The notes under the pieces are model-generated. The model was given only the letters and a program-made list of their open reading frames with translations, did not search any database and had not been told where the DNA came from. From CAZJOD01 sp964547525 (lineage in GTDB: Bacteria; Bacillota; Clostridia; JAAYHZ01), in contig CAZJOD010000148.1 in NCBI GenBank assembly GCA_964547525.1, positions 1 through 9,074 of the forward strand: a stretch of DNA of 9,074 nt. The letters run 5' to 3'. How positions within the stretch are numbered: position 1 is the stretch's first letter; every line of letters begins with the position of its first letter. Made by a program: the position numbers and the translations under genes. This document shows positions 1 to 6,495 of the stretch, one piece after another.

Positions 1-5
1 TCATT

Positions 6-33
6 GGAGCCATCTTTTTATAGCTCCGTTTTT
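6..33 (+). terminator. Weak terminator-like hairpin at the window edge
   Basis: GGAGC at 6-10 pairs with GCTCC at 23-27 across a 12-base A/T-rich loop, and a G followed by five T residues comes next. This fits a weak intrinsic terminator for a plus-strand gene that ends before the window. The stem is only five base pairs and the left edge is cut off, so this is tentative. Confidence 0.4.
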
Positions 34-200
34 CATATCTCACTTTACACTACCACTAAAAAGCATCCAAAATCTACGTTTATATATTTTAATTGAAAAA
101 ATAAGTATTTAAGCAAGAATTTCGGTCATTAGTGTTAATTATAGCATTCACCGGTAGCGCCTTCAATTAATTATAAAAATATTTTTTAGTTTGTTACAGG

Positions 201-229
201 TTGTAATATTTCCAAAAATAAATGATAAT
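201..229 (+). promoter_or_regulatory. Probable sigma-A promoter of the ceramidase-family gene
   Basis: A -35 box TTGTAA (201-206) is separated by exactly 17 bases from a -10 box GATAAT (224-229), which has TG just before its core. Transcription would start near 236, giving a leader of about 55 bases before the chosen ATG at 291. The match is good for a low-GC Gram-positive genome but is based on sequence alone. Confidence 0.5.
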
Positions 230-290
230 TTAACCATCATATTACATGTGTTCAATGAAAAAAGATTACTATAAAAAAGGAGATTTAAAA

Positions 291-1577
291 ATGGGTATAT
301 ATGCAGGTTACGGACAAGCGGATATTACACCGAAGGTGGGAGGATCTTCCGGATTCGGCAAAATAGAAAGCATAGACGGTAAGCTTTATGTGAAAATCAT
401 TTATTTATATGACGATTGCACAGGGGAACAAGCCGTATTGGCTATGGTGGACATAGGCGGTATTACGATAGGTTTTGACAAGGACTTGAGAAAAACCGTT
501 TCACAAACTCTCGATATTAGCCAAGAGAGAGTTTATATAAATACATCCCATAACCATACGGCACCTAAAACCTATTTGTTTGTACATGAATTGTTTGCTA
601 AATACGGTGAGGCTTTTGTGGACGAAGTTTGGGTGAAGCATGTAAAAGATTCATTCGTTTCAGCTGCAAAACAAGCAAAATCAACCATGGTCCCGGTATA
701 TAAAAAGCTCGGACGGTATGATGTTCAAAATATTGCTGCAAATCGCAGTATAAAAACAAAAGCAGGAGAATATGGAACTCGATTTGGTTTTGGAGGAGAT
801 GACTATATAAAAAATCAGACCGAAGGATTAATAGATCCTGAGGTGGTTGTTCTTCAATTTATAGGTATGGATGAAAAGCCTATTGTTACAATATTTAATT
901 ATACTTGTCATTCAACATCAATCAAATGGGGAAAAATAATCAGCCCGGATTTTTCCGGATATGCATGTGATCTCATAGAGGAAAAAACAGATGCTCCTGC
1001 TTTTTTTCTGCAAGGTGCTTGTGGGAATGTGGGAACCGGAAAATATGCCGACGGTAGCATTGATGTAGCCAAAAAGATGGGAGCCGAACTTGCATCTTCG
1101 GTGTTAAATGCATTAAAGACCGCTACGGTATGTTCAAAGAACGCACTGGAAGTTTATACTTGGGAGGAAGACATTGTATTGTCAGATCATCTGCCTTCAC
1201 TTGATGAAGCATATAGTGAGTTGGATAGATTGGCAAAAAGCAAGGTAAGCATTAGTAGCTTATGGAAAGCCGCTGCTATGATTGAAGTATTGGAAAACAG
1301 GAAGGAGCTTGTAAAAAGCCGTTTATTTCTGATAAAAAGTGGTATGTGGTGTGTTGCGGGTTTACCTGCTGAAAGTTTTGTAGAATCCGCCTTGGCAATA
1401 AAAGGTGCTTCACAGTATAAATATACTATGGTAAGTGCGTATTACGACTGTACACTATGGTATATTCCGACCTGGAGGGCTTATGACAAGGGAGGCTTTG
1501 AGGTACAGGGGGGATGGAGTTATACATCCGAAGGTACTAGCGAAACGTTATCACGATCTGTTATACAAAAATTATAA
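291..1577 (+). CDS. Neutral/alkaline ceramidase-family protein (compact, cytosolic)
   Basis: This 428-residue protein resembles the N-terminal catalytic domain of neutral/alkaline non-lysosomal ceramidases, zinc amidases that cleave the N-acyl bond of ceramide. Family landmarks appear in order: GQADITP (8-14), TSHNHTAP (85-92) with likely zinc ligands His87 and His89, DPEVVVLQF (182-190), NYTCHSTS (203-210) with His207, SPDFSGY (218-224), FLQGACGNV (239-247) and GLPAESF (357-363). There is no signal peptide or membrane segment, and the C-terminal Ig-like domain of full-length ceramidases is absent, so a cytosolic enzyme is expected. Many short bacterial members have no proven substrate, so ceramide itself should not be assumed. 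The ATG at 291 is preferred over the in-frame ATG at 246 because AAGGAG (277-282) lies 8 bases before it and nothing similar precedes 246. The gene seems monocistronic; 182 bases without a clear terminator separate it from the helicase operon. Confidence 0.8.
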   Translation: MGIYAGYGQADITPKVGGSSGFGKIESIDGKLYVKIIYLYDDCTGEQAVLAMVDIGGITIGFDKDLRKTVSQTLDISQERVYINTSHNHTAPKTYLFVHELFAKYGEAFVDEVWVKHVKDSFVSAAKQAKSTMVPVYKKLGRYDVQNIAANRSIKTKAGEYGTRFGFGGDDYIKNQTEGLIDPEVVVLQFIGMDEKPIVTIFNYTCHSTSIKWGKIISPDFSGYACDLIEEKTDAPAFFLQGACGNVGTGKYADGSIDVAKKMGAELASSVLNALKTATVCSKNALEVYTWEEDIVLSDHLPSLDEAYSELDRLAKSKVSISSLWKAAAMIEVLENRKELVKSRLFLIKSGMWCVAGLPAESFVESALAIKGASQYKYTMVSAYYDCTLWYIPTWRAYDKGGFEVQGGWSYTSEGTSETLSRSVIQKL

Positions 1578-1705
1578 TTGAATAGGAAATCGGTTGAGTG
1601 ACATCTATGATATTTATCTCGCTTTAATCCAAGATAAAAATTATATATTGAAAGATTAGTTATTTTTAATTGATCATGTTTATATAATTATATAGGTTGC
1701 AAAAA

Positions 1706-1735
1706 TTGTAATAAATAACTTATTTGTAATACTAT
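1706..1735 (+). promoter_or_regulatory. Candidate promoter of the helicase-DarT-ARH operon
   Basis: TTGTAA (1706-1711) and TACTAT (1730-1735) are 18 bases apart. Transcription would start near 1742, right at the ribosome binding site AAGGAGA (1744-1750), giving an unusually short leader. A second possible -10, TATAAT at 1683-1688, lacks a good -35. Since no terminator is seen after the ceramidase-family gene, read-through from upstream is also possible. Confidence 0.35.
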
Positions 1736-1759
1736 AGACATGCAAGGAGACTATATTAT

Positions 1760-3205
1760 ATGTCATTGCCGAAGCTACAAGGAAAACAGGCGGAAGTATT
1801 ATGTCTGCCTGAAAAAGGACATTTTGTCGTACTTGGTACTGCCGGGAGTGGGAAAACCATTATGGCGATTTATAGGTCAATAACTCTTGCTGAGTCTATT
1901 GTTTCGGAAAAACAAAAGGTGATGTTGGTTACATATAACAGATCACTGGTTACATATTTAAAACACTTATCCGAAGGTATGATTAAGAATGTCGATGTGC
2001 GTAACTATCATGAGTTTGCAAGGTATTATCTAGAGCAAAGAGGTTTGTTAGGGTACCACGATATTGTTCCTGAAACGGGTAACAGTACAGATAATAAAAA
2101 ATTTACATTTATTAAGGAAGCCATAAATAATGTATTACAGGAAGTTGGCTATAATTCCACATTGGAAAGAGCTCCTGAAGTTTTTTACGAGGAGATTGAT
2201 TGGATGCAAAAGATGGGAATTACAACTTTACAAGATTATATGGAGGCGGAACGAATCGGACGTTTAGGTACAAGAATTACCCGAGATAAAAGAAAATATT
2301 TTTTTGAAGTATATAAAAAGTATGTTGAGATCAGAGCTGAACATGAATATAGATATGATTGGGATGATATTGCACAAACAGTGATAAAAGAATATGAAAA
2401 TGATATAACCCAAAGAATGTATAAACACATTGTAATTGACGAAGGACAAGATTTTTCTCCGGTTATGCTCAGATCATTGGTTTTAGCCATACCGCAAGAC
2501 GGAAGCATCACTTTTTTCGGTGATGTCGCTCAGCAAATCTATGGTGGTCGTATATCCTGGAGAAACGCCGGATTTAATATAAAAAAAGGTGATGTATGGC
2601 GCTTTGATCAAAACTACAGAAACAGTATAGAAATAGCGCAACTGGCCATTGCCATATCGAATCTTCCTTGTTTTGGTCAAAGTGCGGATATAGTCGTACC
2701 ACGGTCTGCAATGGCATCAGGACCTAAACCTGTTCTTGCTGAATTTGAGAATGAAGACAATGAATTGTACTGGATAACTAATAACGCACATTTACTTTCA
2801 AAAAACGAGACGGTTGCAATCCTTGTAAGAACCAGGCAAGATGTTGATAAAATCATTGGACTGCTTAATAAAAAAAGAGTCAAGTACCAAGTGCTCCACG
2901 GAAAAATGAAAAATTGGAATAATAATCCCGGAATATCGGTCGGCACATATCATTCTGCCAAAGGAATAGAATTTGATACGGTGCTACTTCCTTATTGTAG
3001 TAAAGACAGGATTCCAGATCCTAATAAGGTTATTGCTCTCGACGATAAAAATGAAGCTTTGGGTGAAGAAGCAAAACTGATATATGTTGCTGTTACAAGG
3101 GCAAAACGACGATTAATTCTAACTTATACCGGTGAAGCGACTGAAATATTACCTACTGACAATGCACTTTACCATAAAACAGAAATAATAATTAAGAGGC
3201 TTTAA
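1760..3205 (+). CDS. Short UvrD/Rep-type superfamily I DNA helicase
   Basis: The 481-residue product carries a full set of SF1A helicase motifs: a Q-motif-like LQGKQAEVL (6-14), Walker A GTAGSGKT (26-33), motif Ia around VTYNRSL (57-63), Walker B VIDEGQDF (225-232), motif III FFGDVAQQIY (252-261), motif IV FDQNYRNS (282-289), motif V from SVGTYHSAKGIEFDTV (393-408) and motif VI VAVTRAKRR (443-451). It should be an active ATP-driven translocase on single-stranded DNA, probably 3' to 5'. It is much shorter than housekeeping UvrD/PcrA (about 700 residues or more), so accessory 1B/2B subdomains are reduced; such short forms are frequent in accessory and defence loci. No nuclease motif was recognised. 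The start has AAGGAGA 9 bases upstream. Only 2 bases separate its stop from the DarT-like gene, so the two are almost certainly co-transcribed. The family call is firm; the role with its neighbours is inferred. Confidence 0.9.
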   Translation: MSLPKLQGKQAEVLCLPEKGHFVVLGTAGSGKTIMAIYRSITLAESIVSEKQKVMLVTYNRSLVTYLKHLSEGMIKNVDVRNYHEFARYYLEQRGLLGYHDIVPETGNSTDNKKFTFIKEAINNVLQEVGYNSTLERAPEVFYEEIDWMQKMGITTLQDYMEAERIGRLGTRITRDKRKYFFEVYKKYVEIRAEHEYRYDWDDIAQTVIKEYENDITQRMYKHIVIDEGQDFSPVMLRSLVLAIPQDGSITFFGDVAQQIYGGRISWRNAGFNIKKGDVWRFDQNYRNSIEIAQLAIAISNLPCFGQSADIVVPRSAMASGPKPVLAEFENEDNELYWITNNAHLLSKNETVAILVRTRQDVDKIIGLLNKKRVKYQVLHGKMKNWNNNPGISVGTYHSAKGIEFDTVLLPYCSKDRIPDPNKVIALDDKNEALGEEAKLIYVAVTRAKRRLILTYTGEATEILPTDNALYHKTEIIIKRL

Positions 3206-3207
3206 AT

Positions 3208-3903
3208 ATGAATAATGATTTATTATTTAAAGAAATCAACTCAAGGGGAATAACTCGTTTATGTCATTTCACAAAATCCAATAAAGCTTTGCATATATTA
3301 AGATCAGAAGACGGAATAAAAGCGGTTGACTTTATTGAAAGTGACATATATGAAGCTAATGACGAATTAAGACTGGATGGTAAGACCGATTTTGTTAATT
3401 GCTCAATTCAATATCCTAACCATTGGTATTGGAAGCATGTGAAAGATAAGTACCCACTCTTTACGGATTGGGTTATATTATACATTAATCCGTCTTTAAT
3501 GTTGTTGGAAACTACGGAATTTTGCTTTACAAACGCCGCATATAAAACCGGTACCTGCTTGAAAAAAGGATATGAGGGTTTTAAAGAAATGTTTTCGAGC
3601 ACCGTTTCCGGAAAACGCATTAATAGGCGTACTGCTAATATGTTAAAGTGTTGTCCTACCGATGATCAGGCCGAAGTTTTAGTATATAAAAATATACCCG
3701 GAAAAGATATAATCGGTGTAGCGGTTGAGAGTGAAGAACAAGCTGAAAGAGAGTATAGAAGGTGGTACAAAGTTTTACATGATGTCCCGAAATTTGATAT
3801 TTTCATAGCTTCGGATTTATTTGACGGGCAATGGAGGAATAAGGTACGACGAGGTGAAAAACCTTTAGAATACAAATATCAAGTGGGTGATAAAGATGAT
3901 TAA
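3208..3903 (+). CDS. DarT1-like DNA ADP-ribosyltransferase (probable toxin)
   Basis: This 231-residue protein matches the DarT family (DUF4433), mono-ADP-ribosyltransferases that use NAD+ to modify bases in single-stranded DNA and act as toxins in DarTG systems. Visible hallmarks are the N-terminal ITRLCHFT (15-22) with His20 in the NAD-site position, a central block NCSIQYPNHWYW (64-75) then WVILYINPSLML (88-99), FCFTNAA (105-111), and QAEVLVY (154-160), whose Glu156 sits where DarT has its catalytic glutamate. The central block resembles the DarT1 branch more than the classical DarT2 enzymes. No signal peptide or membrane segment is present. The start at 3208 has a modest AGAGG (3195-3199) 8 bases upstream, weaker than the neighbouring sites, which could keep toxin output low. 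It lies between the helicase and the ADP-ribosylglycohydrolase, and its last 8 bases overlap the latter. Modified base and sequence preference cannot be read from the sequence. Confidence 0.75.
   Translation: MNNDLLFKEINSRGITRLCHFTKSNKALHILRSEDGIKAVDFIESDIYEANDELRLDGKTDFVNCSIQYPNHWYWKHVKDKYPLFTDWVILYINPSLMLLETTEFCFTNAAYKTGTCLKKGYEGFKEMFSSTVSGKRINRRTANMLKCCPTDDQAEVLVYKNIPGKDIIGVAVESEEQAEREYRRWYKVLHDVPKFDIFIASDLFDGQWRNKVRRGEKPLEYKYQVGDKDD
3885..3903 (+). promoter_or_regulatory. Ribosome binding site and overlap coupling toxin and hydrolase translation
   Basis: GGGTGAT (3885-3891), complementary to the 3' end of 16S rRNA, lies inside the last codons of the DarT-like gene, and the hydrolase ATG at 3896 precedes the toxin stop codon TAA at 3901-3903. 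Ribosomes finishing the toxin are positioned to start the hydrolase, which would tie their synthesis together. Confidence 0.6.
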
Positions 3904-5548
3904 AGATGAAAGCCAAAAATTAAATAAAATGGCGGGTGCGTTAATTGGAGCCGCCGTAGGGGATGCATTAGGATGGCCGAACGAGCAAAACAGTAAAAAT
4001 ATATATAAAGACAGGCCAAAAGAAAATGCTGAATTATTTCATAAATGGATAAGGCGTGACGGATACAAATACTGGTCTCATGATGAAGAAATATATCCCG
4101 GAGAGTATAGTGACGATACTCAATTAATAATCGCAACTGCTAGAAGTTTAAGGTACGGATCCAATTGGATTAAATATTTTACCAAAGTGGAATTACCTGC
4201 ATGGCTCTCATACGAACGTGGTGGTGGAGGAGCTACCAAGAAAGCCGCTGAAGCATGGAAAAGAGGTAATAAACCTTGGAATCTTGATTTTGAAAAGAAA
4301 GTTGATGTGGAGAAGTATTTTAATGCCGGTGGAAACGGTGTAGCAATGCGCATACTCCCTCATGTTTTAGGAGCTGAATGCAACCGGGAGAAAATTATGC
4401 GTCAAATTTTATCAAACGGTATAACCACTCACGGACACCCCGGAGCACTTATCGGTGCATTATTATATGCGCATGCATTAATATATTTACTCAACATGGA
4501 CAAAACTCTCGGATATGGTGAACTTGTAGACCTGCTTATAGCTGAAAAAGATAAATGGAGCGCATTTCCCAACGTACAAAAAGTTGAAGACTGGCTAAAC
4601 ACAGCAAATATTATATATAAAGACAGCTACATGAATATTTGGAATGACACTGTGAAAGGAACAACGGATTTATTAAATATTGTTAAAAAGGGACTTGAAG
4701 AAGGAGCCCTTGATATGGGAGTCAAAGTTTTAGAAAAAATAGGTTGTTTTGATAAAAAAATTAACGGTTTAGGTACCGTAACTGCCGTCGCTGCGATATA
4801 TCTGGTATCAAAATACGCTTCCGGTCCGCAATTGGCTTTAACCGAAGCGGCTTATTTGAAAAATTCCGATACCGATACATTAGCTTCTATGGTAGGAGGA
4901 TTAATCGGTATGTTGTACGGTACGGAGGTTTTTTCAACATGGTTTAATGTCCAGGATTATGAATTTATAAAAGGCTTGATTTATGACAAGCCTATGTTGG
5001 AAGATACGGTAAAAACTTCAATATTTGATTATTATAACAAAGCTATGAAGGCTAAGCTTAAGCGAATGAAACCCGGAGAGCATTTAATAACCAAACCGTT
5101 CGGAAAGCTTACTTTAACAGATAAAAGGCTTAATAAATCAAATATGAAAGGGCGGTTGATAAATACTTTGAAATTCGTGTCGGAAGAAGGACAAAGCATA
5201 TTTGTTAAAACATATGAAAAGGAACCGGAAGAAAAAATAACCGCTTTACAAGAAAAACCACCAAATCAAAAACCTGAAGACGAACAAATACCTAAACGGC
5301 AGACAACGAAAATACAAGTTCCTGCACCGGATTGTAGAAAACTAAAAAAACTTGCAGTTTTATTTTCAGATAAGCCTGAGGTGAATTTATGTCTTCAATT
5401 TATCGCTGACATAATAGAAGAGATGGAGCGAACCGGTACAGGAAAGATAGATGCTCAAGGATATGTTAATATTACAGAAAAATGGATGAAACATAATTAT
5501 GACAAGAAAATTATAGATGTGGCGATAGAAATTATTACAAATCATTAA
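3896..5548 (+). CDS. ADP-ribosylglycohydrolase (ARH/DraG fold) with C-terminal extension; candidate antitoxin
   Basis: The 550-residue product starts with a clear ARH domain (about 10-345): AGALIGAAVGDALGW (13-27), YSDDTQ (71-76, first metal site), GGNGVAMRILP (145-155), THGHPGA (178-184) and NSDTDT (323-328) with Asp325 and Asp327 completing the two-magnesium site. Enzymes of this family remove ADP-ribose from modified targets. Being directly behind a DarT-like gene, it probably reverses the toxin's mark, the job done by the macrodomain protein DarG in known modules. About 200 residues follow the catalytic domain: a basic stretch (385-425), a charged, proline-containing linker (about 443-480) and a helical tail (483-550), with no recognised domain. 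ATG 3896 is chosen because GGGTGAT (3885-3891) precedes it by 4 bases; GTG at 3887 in the same frame is an alternative adding three residues. The ARH call is firm, the antitoxin role inferred. Confidence 0.85.
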   Translation: MIKDESQKLNKMAGALIGAAVGDALGWPNEQNSKNIYKDRPKENAELFHKWIRRDGYKYWSHDEEIYPGEYSDDTQLIIATARSLRYGSNWIKYFTKVELPAWLSYERGGGGATKKAAEAWKRGNKPWNLDFEKKVDVEKYFNAGGNGVAMRILPHVLGAECNREKIMRQILSNGITTHGHPGALIGALLYAHALIYLLNMDKTLGYGELVDLLIAEKDKWSAFPNVQKVEDWLNTANIIYKDSYMNIWNDTVKGTTDLLNIVKKGLEEGALDMGVKVLEKIGCFDKKINGLGTVTAVAAIYLVSKYASGPQLALTEAAYLKNSDTDTLASMVGGLIGMLYGTEVFSTWFNVQDYEFIKGLIYDKPMLEDTVKTSIFDYYNKAMKAKLKRMKPGEHLITKPFGKLTLTDKRLNKSNMKGRLINTLKFVSEEGQSIFVKTYEKEPEEKITALQEKPPNQKPEDEQIPKRQTTKIQVPAPDCRKLKKLAVLFSDKPEVNLCLQFIADIIEEMERTGTGKIDAQGYVNITEKWMKHNYDKKIIDVAIEIITNH

Positions 5549-5632
5549 ACCGTCAGAGTTCTTTACCAAGAAAAAAAGTAAATATAATAAATATCTTAAA
5601 GATTGCTGATGAATCAAAGAACTGCAAAAGTA

Positions 5633-5698
5633 AATATAAAAATGTAGGTTTTATACAAAATAAATATGTATATGTATGAAAACCTACATTTTTATATT
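5633..5698 (+). terminator. Long hairpin terminator after the helicase-DarT-ARH operon
   Basis: Bases 5633-5652 and 5679-5698 form a perfect 20-base-pair stem with the core ATGTAGG / CCTACAT, flanked by an A-run on the left and a T-run on the right. The 26-base loop can add five more pairs (ATACA 5653-5657 with TGTAT 5673-5677) if G5678 is bulged. It starts 84 bases after the hydrolase stop and fits an intrinsic terminator; the A/T symmetry would also let it act on the opposite strand. The stem is longer than usual for a simple terminator. Confidence 0.7.
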
Positions 5699-5811
5699 GT
5701 ATTTTATGAGGCCTCTTCTTTCACTTGTTGCGAATCATAGCGTATCGGTCATTTAACTATAAATTAATGTAGCAAAATCATAAAATATTTAAAAAAATTT
5801 CATTTGGGATA

Positions 5812-5840
5812 TTGATTTAAGAACAAGTGTTTGATACAAT
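5812..5840 (+). promoter_or_regulatory. Probable sigma-A promoter of the GyrI-like / Cys-rich operon
   Basis: TTGATT (5812-5817) and TACAAT (5835-5840) are exactly 17 bases apart. Transcription would start near 5847 and give a leader of about 105 bases. It lies after the long terminator, so the two downstream genes look like an independent unit. Confidence 0.55.
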
Positions 5841-5953
5841 ATTGCCATATAATACCTTAAAGTTCTTATAGGATGTAATTTATATGTTAATAAAACCGAT
5901 ATCGAATAATAACACATGATGTTTAAAATTTTATAGATGCGGAGGGTATAAAA

Positions 5954-6469
5954 ATGATAGAGATAATAAAAATATACAAACAGCATGTCCCGGCACTTCG
6001 TTTTATTGGTAAAAAATATGGAGATCAAGACAGAGTAAATGGTGGATTTGGTGTTAAGTGGGGAGAATGGTTTTCAAACGGGTGGTTTACAACATTAGAG
6101 AAAATTTCTGAAATTAAAGATGTATATGAAGACGGTAACGCATATATCGGGCTTATGCGATGTAAAGAAGGAGATAAATTCGAATATTGGATTGGAATGT
6201 TCATGGAAGAACAAGCAAAAGTACCTGAAGGCTTTGATTATGTTGACTTTCCTGAGAGTAGTTTTGGTGTATGTTGGGTATACGGTAAAGAAAATGAACT
6301 ATATATGAAAGAACCTGAGTGTTTCGAAAAACTTAAAGAAAATGGTTATGAAATTGTAAATGATAAAGATGAAGCTTGCTGGTTCTTCGAGCGTTATGTT
6401 TGTCCTCGATTTACAACACCTGATGAGAAAGGTAATGTTATTTTAGATATTTGTTTTTATATTAAATAA
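5954..6469 (+). CDS. Stand-alone GyrI-like effector-binding domain protein
   Basis: The 171-residue product fits the GyrI-like / AraC-type effector-binding (SOUL-like) superfamily, which binds small hydrophobic or cationic ligands in multidrug regulators such as BmrR and Rob and also occurs as free-standing proteins. Evidence is the opening MIEIIKIYKQHVPALRFIGKK pattern (beta strand followed by the P-A-x-R-x-x-G-K-x-Y stretch, 13-22), the central YIGLMRC (64-70), the FEYWIGMFM strand (76-84), the second repeat around SSFGVCWVYG (102-111), and WFFERYVCP (143-151), whose Glu146 sits where the family has its key glutamate. There is no helix-turn-helix, so it is not itself a DNA-binding regulator. 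GGAGG (5941-5945) stands 8 bases before the start. A cysteine-rich gene follows after 26 bases and is probably co-transcribed. The ligand is unknown. Confidence 0.7.
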   Translation: MIEIIKIYKQHVPALRFIGKKYGDQDRVNGGFGVKWGEWFSNGWFTTLEKISEIKDVYEDGNAYIGLMRCKEGDKFEYWIGMFMEEQAKVPEGFDYVDFPESSFGVCWVYGKENELYMKEPECFEKLKENGYEIVNDKDEACWFFERYVCPRFTTPDEKGNVILDICFYIK

Positions 6470-6495
6470 ACAACATGGTATGAGGTTAATGAGAT

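Larger units (their letters stand above)
5549..5953 (+). other. 405-base intergenic region: terminator, repeats and promoter
   Basis: No supported gene lies here. In order it holds an 8-base inverted repeat (AGTTCTTT 5557-5564, AAAGAACT 5616-5623), a 14-base direct repeat AAAAGTAAATATAA at 5574-5587 and 5626-5639, a long hairpin terminator (5633-5698), a short palindrome GAGGCCTC (5708-5715) and a promoter (5812-5840). The A/T-rich leader of about 105 bases before the next gene shows no RNA fold that I recognise. Confidence 0.7.

Noticed and set aside
89..170. Nine-base inverted repeat TTAATTGAA / TTCAATTAA (89-97 and 162-170)
   Set aside because: It is A/T-rich with a 64-base spacer and no T-run, so it is not convincing as a terminator or operator.
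246..290. Upstream in-frame ATG at 246 as start of the ceramidase-family gene
   Set aside because: No ribosome binding site precedes it; AAGGAG stands 8 bases before ATG 291, and the conserved family N-terminus begins there.
2236..2946. Minus-strand reading frames of 61-91 codons inside the helicase gene
   Set aside because: They lie opposite a gene with complete helicase motifs, have no ribosome binding sites and give no recognisable protein.
3408..4353. Minus-strand reading frames of 69-78 codons opposite the DarT-like and ARH genes
   Set aside because: They are shadows of clearly functional plus-strand genes.
3896..5548. Macrodomain (DarG) as identity of the gene after the DarT-like toxin
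   Set aside because: The sequence shows ARH metal-site motifs (YSDDTQ, NSDTDT) and no macrodomain-like glycine-rich ADP-ribose loop was seen.
122..5753. TCGGTCATT occurring at both 122-130 and 5745-5753
   Set aside because: A nine-base match without other flanking similarity is compatible with chance in this window.
5831..5853. TTGATA and a perfect TATAAT as promoter of the GyrI-like gene
   Set aside because: The two boxes are only 11 bases apart, too close for sigma-A; the TTGATT-17-TACAAT pair overlapping this region fits better.
5387..6028. Minus-strand frames at 5387-5617 and 5789-6028
   Set aside because: They overlap real genes at one end, are low-complexity Phe/Tyr/Ile-rich translations of A/T-rich DNA, and lack start signals.
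6120..6308. 62-codon plus-strand frame inside the GyrI-like gene
   Set aside because: It lies wholly inside the better supported frame and has no ribosome binding site.
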